The notes: generated from the letters alone by a model not told the origin. DNA of 64,000 nucleotides from an uncultured bacterium (GCA_902776035.1 CACYOO010000002.1:62001-126000), one strand, 5' to 3'. Positions 44,066 through 54,222 are shown, counted from the first letter of the stretch. Numbers and translations are program-made.

Positions 44066-46564
44066 TTGAATTTTTTTGAAGAATATCACGAAAAACTTTA
44101 TAAATGTACTAAGCCATATCAATATGTCGGTGGAGAAATGTTTTCCTATAACAAAGATTTCAATTCCGCTGATGTACGTTTTGCAATGTGTTTTCCCGAT
44201 AAATATGAAATAGGTGTAAGTAATTTAGGTGCAAAAATTTTATATAATGAAGTTAATAAATGCACAAATTATATGGCAGACAGAGCTTATGCACCGGAAC
44301 CGGATTTTATACCAAATATTTTATATGGAGTAGAATCCAAAAAACCTTTATGTGATTTTGATATAGTTGCTTTTTCTTTTCAATATGAACTATCTTATCC
44401 TACGGTTCTAAAAATGCTTGAAATGTCAAATATTCCTATCAGAAATAAAGACAGAAATGACACTCATCCTATAATTATAGCAGGAGGGCCATGTACTTAT
44501 AACCCTATGCCTATGTCAGATTTTGTTGATGTATTTCAAATAGGTGATGGAGAACAATCTGTAATAGATGTCTGCGATTGCATAAAAAAAACAAAAGGAA
44601 TGCCAAGACAGGAACGCATAAAAGAACTTTCCAAATTAAAAGGATGCTGGTCAAAACTTGTCGGAGGAACAGTTCAAAAAAGAGTTGAACTGTTAAAGAA
44701 TGAAACTGCCCTAACAAAGCACCCTATTGCCTTTTCCTCTGCCGTACATGATAGAGCAACCATAGAAATAAGACGCGGCTGCGGAAGAATGTGTCGTTTT
44801 TGCCAACCCGGACATGTTACTTTACCCGTTAGAGAAAGGAATGCAAAAGATATTATTCAAATAACAAAAGAACTTGTAAAAAACACCGGCTATGACGAAT
44901 ATTCTCTTTTATCTTTATCATCTAATGATTATTCAAATATAAAAGAAGTAATAAAAGAATTAAGCTGCGATTTTGACAAAAAAGAAATAAGCGTTTCCTT
45001 ACCAAGCCAAAGAATTGATGGATTTAACTTAGAACTTGCAGAACTTACACAAAAAGTTAGAAAATCTACAATGACATTAGCACCGGAAGCAGGGAGTCAA
45101 CGGCTCAGAAACGTCATTAAAAAAAATATATCTGAAGAACAAATTTTAAATGCGGTTTGTTCTCTTTATGAAAACGGATGGAGCAGGGTTAAATTTTATT
45201 TTATTATAGGGCTTCCAACAGAAACCTTACAAGACATGGATGAAATGGCAGAGTTATTTGAAAAAATAAAACGAGCCATACAAAGAATAAAACAAGAAAA
45301 AAATTTAAAACACGGATTCAGTTTAACTTGTACTCTATCAATTTTTGTTCCAAAACCTTTTACCCCGTTTCAATACTGTCCGCAAACAGACATTGATACA
45401 GTTATGGAGCATATACATTATTTAAAAGACAAAGTAAAACATATAAAGTGGTTAAAACTTAATTATCACGATTTTTCCACATCTCAAATAGAAGCTGTTT
45501 TAACTCGTGGTGATGACACTCTTTGCAAATACATTGAAGAACTTTATAAAAAAGGATGTTACCTTGACGCTTGGGGAGAATATTTTAACAAAAATATATG
45601 GCAAGAAACAGCGGAAGAATGCGGTATTAATTTAAAGAAATTAGCACAAAAAGAATATTCTACAACAGAAGTTTTACCATGGGATTTTATAGACACGGGT
45701 TTAAAAAAAGAGTGGTTAAGTTCTGAATATAAAATAGCTTTTGAACAAGGTAATGAATTTAATTTACAGCCGACATGCGAACATAAATGTGTAAATTGCG
45801 GAGTATGTACATCTTTAAAAGTTAAAAAAATACTTGATGAGCCATACATTTCACCAAATTATAAAGAAAATCAAGAAATTGAAAAAATTGACGTAAATAG
45901 CTTACCTGTGTACAGGTATAGATTAAAAATAACAAAATCGGGTATATTAAGATATTTTTCACATCTTGATTGGCAGAATACTTTTTCTAAATCTGTTCTC
46001 AGAACAGGACTTGATTTAAATTTCACACAGGGCTTTAATCCTATGCCGAAAATTTCTGTAGGAATAGCACTGCCATTATTTATTGAAAGCGATTGTGAAA
46101 TTGCAGATATTGAGTTACATGAAAAAATAAGTATAGAAGAATTAATTAAAAAATTACAACCGGAATTACCAAACGGATGTAAAATTTTAACAGCAAAACA
46201 AATAGACAGAAGTTCTGAATCTATAGAATTGACGGCATGCTGGGCAGAATATAAAATTACACCAATAAAAAAAGATGATTGTATTTTAAAATCTTTCATT
46301 TATAATTGTAATAGAGTTTTATCTTCCGATGAGATATTATTTGAGAAGAAAAACAAAAAAGGTTTAACAAAAACTTTAAATATAAAACCATCAATTAAAT
46401 CGTATGAATTTAAAGATGAAAATTTATTTATTATATTAAAAACAGGACAAAATAATGATTTACCTGCCCTGCGTGCAGATACACTCATGAATTTTATATG
46501 TTCAGATATAATTTTTGATATAAAACGTCTGCGATTTTTTGATGATAGTATGCAAGAATTGTAA
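44066..46564 (+). CDS. B12-binding-type radical SAM protein fused to DUF2344
   Basis: An 832-aa protein. Residues 1 to about 200 resemble a B12-binding-like Rossmann domain (IGVSNLGAKILYNEVNK). The radical SAM core follows (RGCGRMCRFCQPG: Cx3Cx2C, about 230-440), then a Cys-rich CEHKCVNCGVC. About 615-810 is a DUF2344 domain (YRLKITKSGILRYFSHLDWQ, FTQGFNPMPK). Two adjacent genes in many bacteria are fused here. In Firmicutes and others these genes sit next to rng, as here. The start is TTG, with GAGGGG 8 nt upstream and the previous stop adjacent. Reaction unknown; the rng linkage suggests RNA or ribosome modification. Confidence 0.88.
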   Translation: MNFFEEYHEKLYKCTKPYQYVGGEMFSYNKDFNSADVRFAMCFPDKYEIGVSNLGAKILYNEVNKCTNYMADRAYAPEPDFIPNILYGVESKKPLCDFDIVAFSFQYELSYPTVLKMLEMSNIPIRNKDRNDTHPIIIAGGPCTYNPMPMSDFVDVFQIGDGEQSVIDVCDCIKKTKGMPRQERIKELSKLKGCWSKLVGGTVQKRVELLKNETALTKHPIAFSSAVHDRATIEIRRGCGRMCRFCQPGHVTLPVRERNAKDIIQITKELVKNTGYDEYSLLSLSSNDYSNIKEVIKELSCDFDKKEISVSLPSQRIDGFNLELAELTQKVRKSTMTLAPEAGSQRLRNVIKKNISEEQILNAVCSLYENGWSRVKFYFIIGLPTETLQDMDEMAELFEKIKRAIQRIKQEKNLKHGFSLTCTLSIFVPKPFTPFQYCPQTDIDTVMEHIHYLKDKVKHIKWLKLNYHDFSTSQIEAVLTRGDDTLCKYIEELYKKGCYLDAWGEYFNKNIWQETAEECGINLKKLAQKEYSTTEVLPWDFIDTGLKKEWLSSEYKIAFEQGNEFNLQPTCEHKCVNCGVCTSLKVKKILDEPYISPNYKENQEIEKIDVNSLPVYRYRLKITKSGILRYFSHLDWQNTFSKSVLRTGLDLNFTQGFNPMPKISVGIALPLFIESDCEIADIELHEKISIEELIKKLQPELPNGCKILTAKQIDRSSESIELTACWAEYKITPIKKDDCILKSFIYNCNRVLSSDEILFEKKNKKGLTKTLNIKPSIKSYEFKDENLFIILKTGQNNDLPALRADTLMNFICSDIIFDIKRLRFFDDSMQEL

Positions 46565-46577
46565 AAGGGAAATACTT

Positions 46578-48338
46578 ATGAAAGACAGAAAAAATTTTAC
46601 GGCTAAACCGCAACCAAATTCAACATCACAAAAAATTGTTATAGCAGAACGTGATAATATAGGTGCATTGATGCAAGGAGATAAGGTTTTAGACCTTTAC
46701 ATCAATCGAGGTGAAGTATTACTTGGAGATGTATATTTAGCGACTGTACAAAATGTATTACCAAGTATAGATGCTGCATTTGTAGATGTAGGTGTTGATA
46801 AAATGGGATTTTTACATGCACAAGATGTAATGGGAAAAGGTGCATTGAAAGATAAACTATCTCCAAATCAAAAACTTGTTGTACAAGTTGTAAAAGAACC
46901 AACAGGACATAAAGGCCCAAGAGTTACAACAGAAATCAGTTTACCCGGAAGATTTTTGGTGCTTATGCCAAGTGAGCCGGGAATAAATGTAAGCAGAAAA
47001 ATAGAATCTTCTAAAGAAAGAGCAAGATTAAAATCAATAGTTAATTTATTAAAACCGGTTGGAGTAGGTGTAATTATAAGAACCGAAGCGGAAGGACAAT
47101 CAGAAGCAGATATTCAAGAAGATTTAGAAATCCTATTGGAAAAATGGAATAATATTATTACCGCATCAGAATCATTAACTCCTCCTAATTTGCTTTATAG
47201 AGATCAAGATTTGCTATATAGAGTAATAAGAGAAGCTTGTTCTGAAGAAGTATCAGAAATTATTGTAGATACTGCATTTGCACTTAATAGAGTTCAAACA
47301 TTACTTCAAACATGGCACATGAACAAAAATATCCAAGTTACATTATATAAAGGCAATGATCCGTTATTAATTGCAACGAATGTACATAAAGAAATTAGAG
47401 CTGCATTAAATATGAAAGTAAATATGCCTTCCGGCGGTTATTTATTTATTCAACAAACAGAAGCATTAACCGTTATTGATGTAAACTCAGGTAAATTTGT
47501 AAGTTCTGCAACTCAAGATGAAACAATATTGAAAACTAATCTTGAAGCTGTACATGAAATTGCAAGACAATTACGATTAAGAAATATTGGCGGAATGATA
47601 ATTATTGACTTTATTGATATGACATCCCGTGTTGATAAATTAGCCATAATGGAAGAACTTGAACTTGCAATAGAATCGGATAAAGCAAAACCGCAAGTCG
47701 GACAATTATCAGATTTAGGACTTGTAGAAATGACAAGACACAGACAAGGACAATCAATATCGGAAGTATTTGCTAAAAAATGCCCTCACTGTCATGGAGA
47801 AGGATTTATCGTTGAAGAATTTAAATTTGCATCTCCTGTTGCAGAAGGTGAATATAGAGCAAAAGCAGCCAAGATGAAACTTCCTGTAAGTGGTTTCAAA
47901 AAGAATAATAATAAATTCCAAAATAATAACGGACAAAACAATGAAAATCAAACACAGCCAAAAGTATCCGTACAAGAGCAGCAAGCGGAACAACTACCTG
48001 TAATCACTGAAAATCCGTCAGTTGAAGCAGTGAAAGAAACTAAAAAACGAGGAAGAAAAAAGGGTTCTACAAAAAAAGAACTGAATAAACAAGATATAGA
48101 AGAAAAATCAACAATTGAAGTTGCAGAAACAATGATTACACCAAAAGATGAAATTGTTCCTGTAATAAATAAACCGGTAGAAATAGAACAAGTTGAAGAA
48201 ACAGTTTCTGATAAAAAAGTAGAAACTCAAACGGAAGAAAAACCGAAAAAATCTCGCAGACCAAATAGAGGCGGAGCAAAACAAAAACGTCAAACAAAAG
48301 GTAAAAAGGTTAAAGAAGAAAATTTTGAAGAAAATTAG
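46578..48338 (+). CDS. rng: Ribonuclease E/G
   Basis: Endoribonuclease processing rRNA and mRNA. 586 aa from ATG 46578, which has AAAAGGGA upstream; the longer frame to 46539 lies within the preceding gene. It has an N-terminal S1 RNA-binding region (about 35-115), a 5'-sensor and DNase I-like catalytic domain with Mg-binding Asp residues in VIDVNSGKF and IIIDFIDM, and a zinc-link KKCPHCHGEG. The C-terminal ~170 residues are low complexity, Lys/Glu-rich and end KGKKVKEENFEEN, comparable to the disordered scaffold tails of RNase E. Confidence 0.95.
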   Translation: MKDRKNFTAKPQPNSTSQKIVIAERDNIGALMQGDKVLDLYINRGEVLLGDVYLATVQNVLPSIDAAFVDVGVDKMGFLHAQDVMGKGALKDKLSPNQKLVVQVVKEPTGHKGPRVTTEISLPGRFLVLMPSEPGINVSRKIESSKERARLKSIVNLLKPVGVGVIIRTEAEGQSEADIQEDLEILLEKWNNIITASESLTPPNLLYRDQDLLYRVIREACSEEVSEIIVDTAFALNRVQTLLQTWHMNKNIQVTLYKGNDPLLIATNVHKEIRAALNMKVNMPSGGYLFIQQTEALTVIDVNSGKFVSSATQDETILKTNLEAVHEIARQLRLRNIGGMIIIDFIDMTSRVDKLAIMEELELAIESDKAKPQVGQLSDLGLVEMTRHRQGQSISEVFAKKCPHCHGEGFIVEEFKFASPVAEGEYRAKAAKMKLPVSGFKKNNNKFQNNNGQNNENQTQPKVSVQEQQAEQLPVITENPSVEAVKETKKRGRKKGSTKKELNKQDIEEKSTIEVAETMITPKDEIVPVINKPVEIEQVEETVSDKKVETQTEEKPKKSRRPNRGGAKQKRQTKGKKVKEENFEEN

Positions 48339-48837
48339 TATTTTAACAATATTTTTTATAATAGCAATATTCTCTGCAAACTTAACATTTGCAGAGCCGT
48401 TGCCTGTATCAACATCTTATGATGATGTTATTAATTCAGCAAAAAAAATAAATAATGAATCAGTTGAAACAACTACTAAACCTAATTCATTACAAAATCA
48501 AGAAAATGAAATTAATACAAAGACCGTTAATATTTCTAAATCAACAGATTCTCAAGATGTTCAAAAAATTTCTAATCAAGTAAAAAAAGATGCAAAAAAC
48601 ATCAAAACTAAACAAGATATAAAAATTTTAAACCTTATTTTAAAATTTATTCTTGCAATGATATGGGTTATAATATCTTCTATTATTATTTTTATACTTT
48701 TAATTTCATATAAAAAATTGATATTAAAAGATAATAGACAAAATATAACTTATGAAAATACAGCTCAATCACTTGATACTCCTAAAAATTTTAAAGATGC
48801 ATTAAAATTATTTTTAGATAAAACAAAATGGTACTAA
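48325..48837 (+). CDS. Single-pass membrane protein with signal peptide
   Basis: A 170-aa protein: TTG start overlapping the rng end by 14 nt, signal peptide (MKKISILTIFFIIAIFSANLTFA), a polar Asn/Ser/Lys-rich periplasmic stretch (about 24-105), one transmembrane helix (about 109-132, rich in Ile) and a short cytoplasmic tail. The layout resembles the AMIN-like protein at 17995 but with no recognisable domain. The ribosome site is poor (purine-rich AAAGAAG only). An intrinsic terminator follows within a few bases. Confidence 0.6.
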   Translation: MKKISILTIFFIIAIFSANLTFAEPLPVSTSYDDVINSAKKINNESVETTTKPNSLQNQENEINTKTVNISKSTDSQDVQKISNQVKKDAKNIKTKQDIKILNLILKFILAMIWVIISSIIIFILLISYKKLILKDNRQNITYENTAQSLDTPKNFKDALKLFLDKTKWY

Positions 48838-48862
48838 AAAAAGAGGCATTTGCCTCTTTTTT
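48837..48862. terminator. Intrinsic terminator, bidirectional
   Basis: A 12-bp perfect stem (AAAAAAGAGGCA and complement) with a very short loop lies directly after the membrane protein's stop. The arms end in A and T runs, so it can act on both strands between convergent genes. Confidence 0.85.
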
Positions 48863-48890
48863 ATATTTAAATCTAAATTTTTTCCTAATG

Positions 48891-49265
48891 TTATTGTGTA
48901 GGGAATGGTTGGAATGACGACTGAAGACCACTTTGCAATCCGGCTTGGTAAGATTGAAGATATGTCTGAGCCATTTTTCTTCTGTCCTGCCAATCATCTA
49001 ACTCTAATGTCATCTCATCTTCGAGTTCTTTTATTTCTTTTTCTTTTGCCTCATATTTATCTTTTATTTCTTCTCTTTTATCATAATATTGAGGATCATC
49101 TTGAGAAATTTCTGCCAATTCACCTTGTTTTTCTTGTGCCAAACTTGTCGATTGTCTAAGCATACTGTGCTGTTTGGTAGTTATTCTCGATATATTAAGA
49201 TCACACATCGAAATTTCATTTTGATAATTTAATGTTAAAGCTAACATGGTTGCTACTGGAGCCAT
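48891..49265 (-). CDS. Small coiled-coil protein
   Basis: A 124-aa protein: N-terminal helix MAPVATMLALTLNYQNEISMCDLNIS, then a strongly charged coiled coil (about 65-95, KREEIKDKYEAKEKEIKEL) and a Gln-rich tail (LQSGLQSSFQPF). No transmembrane or signal peptide. AAGGTGG lies 8 nt before the ATG. It is divergent from the TPR gene. No family recognised; a structural or secretion-related coiled coil (for example a needle- or flagellar-type subunit) is conceivable but not shown. Confidence 0.6.
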   Translation of the reverse strand: MAPVATMLALTLNYQNEISMCDLNISRITTKQHSMLRQSTSLAQEKQGELAEISQDDPQYYDKREEIKDKYEAKEKEIKELEDEMTLELDDWQDRRKMAQTYLQSYQAGLQSGLQSSFQPFPTQ

Positions 49266-49449
49266 ATCGTACCACCTTCTTTTACTATCTACACATGTAA
49301 TATCGACATACCTGAATGAAAACTTTAATACATGACTTTAATTTGTTACATTACTTTACAAAAAATGTTATTTTAGTTAGTTGTCTGTATTCAACTATTT
49401 GTTATTGTTATATTATATATAATGTAATTTATTATATGGAGTGAAATAT

Positions 49450-51582
49450 ATGAAAAGAATATTAATATTATTTACCGCAATTATAATTACATGCAATTGC
49501 GTATTAGCAAATGATTTTAAAATGTATTATGATAACGGTCAAAATTTTTATAATTCCTCTCAATACACAAACGCTATAAATGAATTTAAAAAAGCATTGA
49601 GAATAAATTACAAAGATAATTCTGCAAGAATAGGTCTTGTTAATTCATACCTTGCAAGAGGAACATATTATGCAACCAATTCAAATGATTATGAAAAAGC
49701 TGCAAATGATTTTCGTTCTGCATTATTTTATTTAAAATATTATCCTGAAGCACAAGATGTACAAAATTCAATAACTGCAATTCAAACAACCATAGATAAT
49801 CTTGAACAATGTATGAATGCATTAGAAGAATCAAGATTACCTCAAGAAAGATACAATAGAGGAGTTGTTCTTAGAAAAAACGGCAATCTTCCTGCTGCAG
49901 GATATGAATTTTTGCAAGTTATAAGTTCTGATAATAAAGAATTAAAAAGTAATGCCTATGCTCAAATCGGAGATATTATGGCAGTTTTAGACAATACACC
50001 AAAGGCAGAACTATATTACAAGCAAGCTGTTGCTTTAAATAGCAACAATACAAGTGTAAGATTAAAATATGCCAGAGTATTAGATAAACTTGGAAAAGAT
50101 AATCTTTCTGTAAATGAATATAATTATGTATTATCAAAGGGTGAGGCAAATTCAGAAGTTTTATATGCACTTGAAAAAATATATACAAAAAAACTCACTT
50201 CAACTCCAAACAATGCAGAATTGAATTCTAATCTGGGTGCAATATTACAAAAAGAAGGAAAACTTGATGAAGCTTTAAAATATTATCAAACAGCAGAAAA
50301 ATTAAATCCATCAAGCACTACTATAAGATTAAATATAGGAACTCTTTATCAACAAAAGAAAGATTATGCATCCGCATTATCTGCATATAATTCGATTTTA
50401 GCATTAGAGCCAAATAATATTGAAGCCAATATGTACAAGGCACAATTACTTGCAGAATCAGGAGAAAAGTCAGAAGCATTAAAAGTATATAAAAATATTC
50501 TTACATTAAAGCCGGATTTTACCGAAGCTAAAACTGAAATGATAGATTTGATGAAAGATACCATGACACCTGAACAAATACTTTTATCTTTATCAAATAA
50601 TAATGTTGCAGATAAATCATCCGTAGATGCAATGTATAATTATGCAAAAACATTACATAATGATAATAAACTTGATAATGCTATTACATGCTATGACTTA
50701 GTATTAAAATATAACACTACAAATCCTGAAGTTTATGAGAATTTGGCTCTTGCATATTTAGATAAAAAAGATTATACAAATGCAGAAAAAATTATTAAAA
50801 CCGCACAAAGTAAATTTCCAAATAGTGAACATATTAAATCTGCGGCAAATAAAATAAATAATGTGCTTTCCAATGCCAAGTATACAGATGCAAATAAGTA
50901 TTTCACAAACGGAGATTACCAAAAAGCTTTAGATGTTTATTTAAGCATTTCTCCAAAACAAAAAGATGTTTTAATTGCTATAGCAGCTTGCTATAAGGGC
51001 TTAAATAACATAGATAAATCAATAGAATATTATAAAAAAGCATTATCATTAGATTCTACAGATTCTGAAATCGCATATTACATAGGTGTGCTTTATGCAG
51101 AAAAAGAAAGTTGGACATCTTCAAAAATATATCTTCAAAAAGCATTGGCATTAAACCCTAAGAATACTGAAGCAAATGACTTATTATCAACAGTAATAGA
51201 ACAAAATAATGTAATTTTAATAGATAAAGTTATAAATATGTATAACTCAAAAGATTACACAAATGCATTAAAATTAATAAGTCAGATATTATCAGAAGAC
51301 AAAACAAATTCCTATGCATATTACTATAGAGGTTTAATATATGATGCACAACAAAAACCATTAGAAGCCGTTGAAGAATATAAAAAAGCCGTAAATTATA
51401 ATTCGGAATTATCAATATCATATTATCTGATAGCTACCGCTTATGATACATTAGGTCAGTATTCAAATGCATATATATATTTTAACAAGTTTGTAAACAC
51501 TTCCAAAACAAATGATGAATACAAAAAATATTCTATAACACGATTAAATGACTTAAAGAGTTATGCAAAACATGCAAAATAA
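49450..51582 (+). CDS. Exported tetratricopeptide-repeat protein (second)
   Basis: A 710-aa protein with a signal peptide (MKRILILFTAIIITCNCVLA) followed by roughly sixteen TPR units through the whole length; the clearest are ALKYYQTAEKLNPSSTTIRLN and its repeats. The ATG at 49450 follows GGAGTGA; the GTG at 49441 is too close to that ribosome site. Similar in layout to the TPR protein at 25534 but without the charged insertion. Likely a periplasmic scaffold. Overlaps the start of dusB by 20 nt, probably one transcript. Confidence 0.85.
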   Translation: MKRILILFTAIIITCNCVLANDFKMYYDNGQNFYNSSQYTNAINEFKKALRINYKDNSARIGLVNSYLARGTYYATNSNDYEKAANDFRSALFYLKYYPEAQDVQNSITAIQTTIDNLEQCMNALEESRLPQERYNRGVVLRKNGNLPAAGYEFLQVISSDNKELKSNAYAQIGDIMAVLDNTPKAELYYKQAVALNSNNTSVRLKYARVLDKLGKDNLSVNEYNYVLSKGEANSEVLYALEKIYTKKLTSTPNNAELNSNLGAILQKEGKLDEALKYYQTAEKLNPSSTTIRLNIGTLYQQKKDYASALSAYNSILALEPNNIEANMYKAQLLAESGEKSEALKVYKNILTLKPDFTEAKTEMIDLMKDTMTPEQILLSLSNNNVADKSSVDAMYNYAKTLHNDNKLDNAITCYDLVLKYNTTNPEVYENLALAYLDKKDYTNAEKIIKTAQSKFPNSEHIKSAANKINNVLSNAKYTDANKYFTNGDYQKALDVYLSISPKQKDVLIAIAACYKGLNNIDKSIEYYKKALSLDSTDSEIAYYIGVLYAEKESWTSSKIYLQKALALNPKNTEANDLLSTVIEQNNVILIDKVINMYNSKDYTNALKLISQILSEDKTNSYAYYYRGLIYDAQQKPLEAVEEYKKAVNYNSELSISYYLIATAYDTLGQYSNAYIYFNKFVNTSKTNDEYKKYSITRLNDLKSYAKHAK

Positions 51583-52558
51583 CAAGAATAACAATCAAAA
51601 TTTAATATTTAAACGAGTTTCCTTAGCCCCAATGGCAGGTATAACAGATATTGTATTAAGAAAGCTTGTAAGAGAATATTCTGCTACATGCCTTATAACA
51701 ACAGAGATGATAAGTTCTGAGGGTTTAAACCATGTTCATGACAGTGCAATTATAAAAACATGTGAAACTGATTCACCAATTGCATTTCAAATATCAGGAC
51801 ATAAACCCGATTTAATGGCAAAGTCTGCAAAATTTTTAGAATCCAGAAGTGATATTATCGATATAAATATGGGCTGTCCTGTCAAAAAAGTTGTAAACGG
51901 TAACGATGGTTCTGCCCTAATGAAAACTCCGGAACTTGCTATGGATATTGTAAAAGCAGTGAAAGATGCCGTTTCTTGTCCTGTTAGTGTAAAATTCAGA
52001 TTAGGATATACAGAAGATATCATGAACTATGTTGAATTTGGCGAAAAAATGCAGGAAGCAGGAGCTAATTTTATCACAATACATGCCAGAACAAGAGCAC
52101 AAATGTATTCAGGACATGCCGATTGGAAAAAAATAAAACATTTAAAACATGCTGTTGATATACCTGTTTTTGCAAACGGTGATATTGTATCAATTGAAAC
52201 AGCAGAACAATGTCTTGAACAATCCGAAGCTGATGGAGTTGCAATTGGAAGGGGTGCTTTAGGAGATGTAACACTTCCATATAGAATAGAACACTATTTG
52301 GAAACAGGAGAAAAATTGCCGCCACCTACGTTTCAAGAAAAAATTGATACACTTACAAGACACCTTGAAGGTGAAATTTCATTTAGAGGCGAAGAAGTAG
52401 GAATGAAATGTATAAGAAAGTTATATGGATATTATATTTCAGGAGTTCCTAATGCTGCAAAATACAGAGCTGAACTTGTTACAACCGATAAGTATGATAT
52501 TATGCTAAAAAAATTAAACGAAATCCGAAAATTAGCTTACAGTATGCAAAAAATATAA
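51563..52558 (+). CDS. dusB: tRNA-dihydrouridine synthase
   Basis: FMN-dependent enzyme reducing uridines in the tRNA D-loop. The 331-aa TIM barrel has the N-terminal FMN motif LAPMAGITD, DINMGCPVKKV with the catalytic Cys, GNDGSALM, ITIHARTRAQMYSG, and VFANGDI...GVAIGRGALG. The start ATG 51563 lies inside the end of the TPR gene; the ATG 9 nt downstream is also possible. Its 3' end overlaps by 27 nt with the convergent gene at 52532. The DusB-like branch is the best fit, but A/B/C type is not certain. Confidence 0.93.
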   Translation: MQNMQNNKNNNQNLIFKRVSLAPMAGITDIVLRKLVREYSATCLITTEMISSEGLNHVHDSAIIKTCETDSPIAFQISGHKPDLMAKSAKFLESRSDIIDINMGCPVKKVVNGNDGSALMKTPELAMDIVKAVKDAVSCPVSVKFRLGYTEDIMNYVEFGEKMQEAGANFITIHARTRAQMYSGHADWKKIKHLKHAVDIPVFANGDIVSIETAEQCLEQSEADGVAIGRGALGDVTLPYRIEHYLETGEKLPPPTFQEKIDTLTRHLEGEISFRGEEVGMKCIRKLYGYYISGVPNAAKYRAELVTTDKYDIMLKKLNEIRKLAYSMQKI

Positions 52559-53200
52559 AATTGCATTCAAAATAAAACATAAAGCAATAAATTTTATTGC
52601 ACTAATCGTTTCTGTTTTAAATATTTTTTTGTCATTTGTTTCCTGCTTTTGTTCAACGCTCAATGAATCTATATAAGGTTTTAAATAACTTATATAAGAT
52701 TTATTCATCGCCTCTGACATTTGGATATTGGATATATCACCGTTATAGAATAACTCCCTGATATTTTCAGCATATTCCTTATTAACATACATTTTCGTTA
52801 TGTCATAAGAATATACAAGTGATACATGATTTTTAATTTGAGTTAATTCTTGATAATATACTGTTACAACTATATTATCGAGAATATTACCCCAACAATT
52901 TTTTACTATCCCTGCATTATTTAAAACAACAACTTTTTCAAAAATACATTCTGAAAATACAGCTAAAAGACGGTCTATTTGAGAATTTGACAACTTATAT
53001 TCCTCAAATTTTATATTGTTTATAAATTCATTAGTAAAATATGAAATAGCATGCAAAACTGTTGACCGTTCTTCTTTGGATTTATTTTTCAGAACATGTC
53101 CTGCTTTCATCAGATGTCTGTACGCAACAGTTCGTGCGTACATTTCTCTGACTTTATCCTGTAAATATTCAATATCTGCTATATTAAAAATCTCGCTCAT
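52532..53200 (-). CDS. Uncharacterised tail-anchored protein
   Basis: A 222-aa, mostly helical protein with a single hydrophobic segment at the extreme C-terminus (about 203-220, IKFIALCFILNAILYFL) and no N-terminal signal, so likely tail-anchored in the inner membrane facing the cytoplasm. The body has no motif I recognise. The ATG at 53200 follows TTGATT-16-TATATT at the leaderless spacing, with no Shine-Dalgarno. Its last codons overlap the 3' end of dusB on the other strand by 27 nt. Confidence 0.65.
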   Translation of the reverse strand: MSEIFNIADIEYLQDKVREMYARTVAYRHLMKAGHVLKNKSKEERSTVLHAISYFTNEFINNIKFEEYKLSNSQIDRLLAVFSECIFEKVVVLNNAGIVKNCWGNILDNIVVTVYYQELTQIKNHVSLVYSYDITKMYVNKEYAENIRELFYNGDISNIQMSEAMNKSYISYLKPYIDSLSVEQKQETNDKKIFKTETISAIKFIALCFILNAILYFLHTVS

Positions 53201-53206
53201 ATTTCT

Positions 53207-53234
53207 AATATAATGATGTCATGAAAATAATCAA
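53207..53234 (-). promoter_or_regulatory. Promoter of tail-anchored protein gene, leaderless arrangement
   Basis: On the minus strand TTGATT (53229-53234), 16-nt spacer, TATATT (53207-53212), then 6 nt and ATG 53200. No Shine-Dalgarno is present. Confidence 0.6.
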
Positions 53235-53268
53235 CATTCAATATTGAGAACGATTAAATGTGTTAAAA

Positions 53269-54222
53269 TCACTTTAGTTCGACATCCTTGATATATCTTG
53301 GTCTTGACTTAACTTCACGAAAAACTTGTCCTAAATATTCACCAATAACACCCATACAGAACAATTGTAAACCGCCAAAAAATGACATAACCGTAACTAA
53401 TGTTGCCCAACCGTTAGGTGTATTATGTAAAAATAATTTTTCATATACAGCTTCCAAACCAACAAAGCCGGCAAATACAAACATGAAAAATCCCAACACA
53501 GCTATTATTCGCAACGGTAAAATACTAAAAGATGTAATTCCATTTAAAGCCAATCCTATCAGCTTCATATAATTGAACTTTGATTTTCCGATAACTCTTG
53601 GTTTTACATCAAAATTTACATATTTATTTTCTAACCCTATTTCATTAAAAAATCCTCTTAAAAATAATTGTTTTTCAGGATACATAGCTAAAATATCAAG
53701 TGCTTTTTTACTTACAAGCCGATAATCAGAATGATTCATCGGTATATTTACACCTAATATATTCATTGTTTTATAAAAACATATTGCAGTAGTCTTTTTT
53801 AAAAAAGAATCAGTATCTCTGCTATTTCTTATTCCAGATACAATATCAGCTCCATTCAGATATTCATCAACAAATTTTTCTATTGCCCATTGGTCTTGCT
53901 GTAAATCTGCATCAATAGATACAACACAATCACACCCTAACTCTCTTACACCTAAAAGTCCTGCAATATGTGCCATTTGGTTGCCATAATTTCTTACAAA
54001 TTTAACTCCTTTAACTAAAGAATTGATTTTATGCAGTTCAGATACCATTTCCCAAGTTTTATCTTTTGAACCATCATCAACAATATATATATAACTATCT
54101 TCATTAATTTTACCTTTAATTACTAAATCGTTTATAACTTCAAAAAGACTGTTAACTGTACTTTTAATACATAGTTCTTCATTATAACAAGGTATTGTAA
54201 TTGCAAGGGTTGGTTTATTCAT
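53269..54222 (-). CDS. Polyprenyl-phosphate glycosyltransferase (GtrB/ArnC/DPM1-like)
   Basis: A 317-aa GT2 enzyme that transfers a sugar from a nucleotide donor to undecaprenyl phosphate. The GT-A domain (about 1-225) has AITIPCYNEE, YIVDDGSKDKTW, IDADLQQD (DxD), and the NHSDYRL and LFLRGF blocks typical of the DPM1/GtrB branch. Two C-terminal transmembrane helices (about 235-260 and 270-295) anchor it. GAGGAAAA precedes ATG. It diverges from a ChbG-type deacetylase. Probable role in LPS or glycan modification. Confidence 0.9.
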   Translation of the reverse strand: MNKPTLAITIPCYNEELCIKSTVNSLFEVINDLVIKGKINEDSYIYIVDDGSKDKTWEMVSELHKINSLVKGVKFVRNYGNQMAHIAGLLGVRELGCDCVVSIDADLQQDQWAIEKFVDEYLNGADIVSGIRNSRDTDSFLKKTTAICFYKTMNILGVNIPMNHSDYRLVSKKALDILAMYPEKQLFLRGFFNEIGLENKYVNFDVKPRVIGKSKFNYMKLIGLALNGITSFSILPLRIIAVLGFFMFVFAGFVGLEAVYEKLFLHNTPNGWATLVTVMSFFGGLQLFCMGVIGEYLGQVFREVKSRPRYIKDVELK

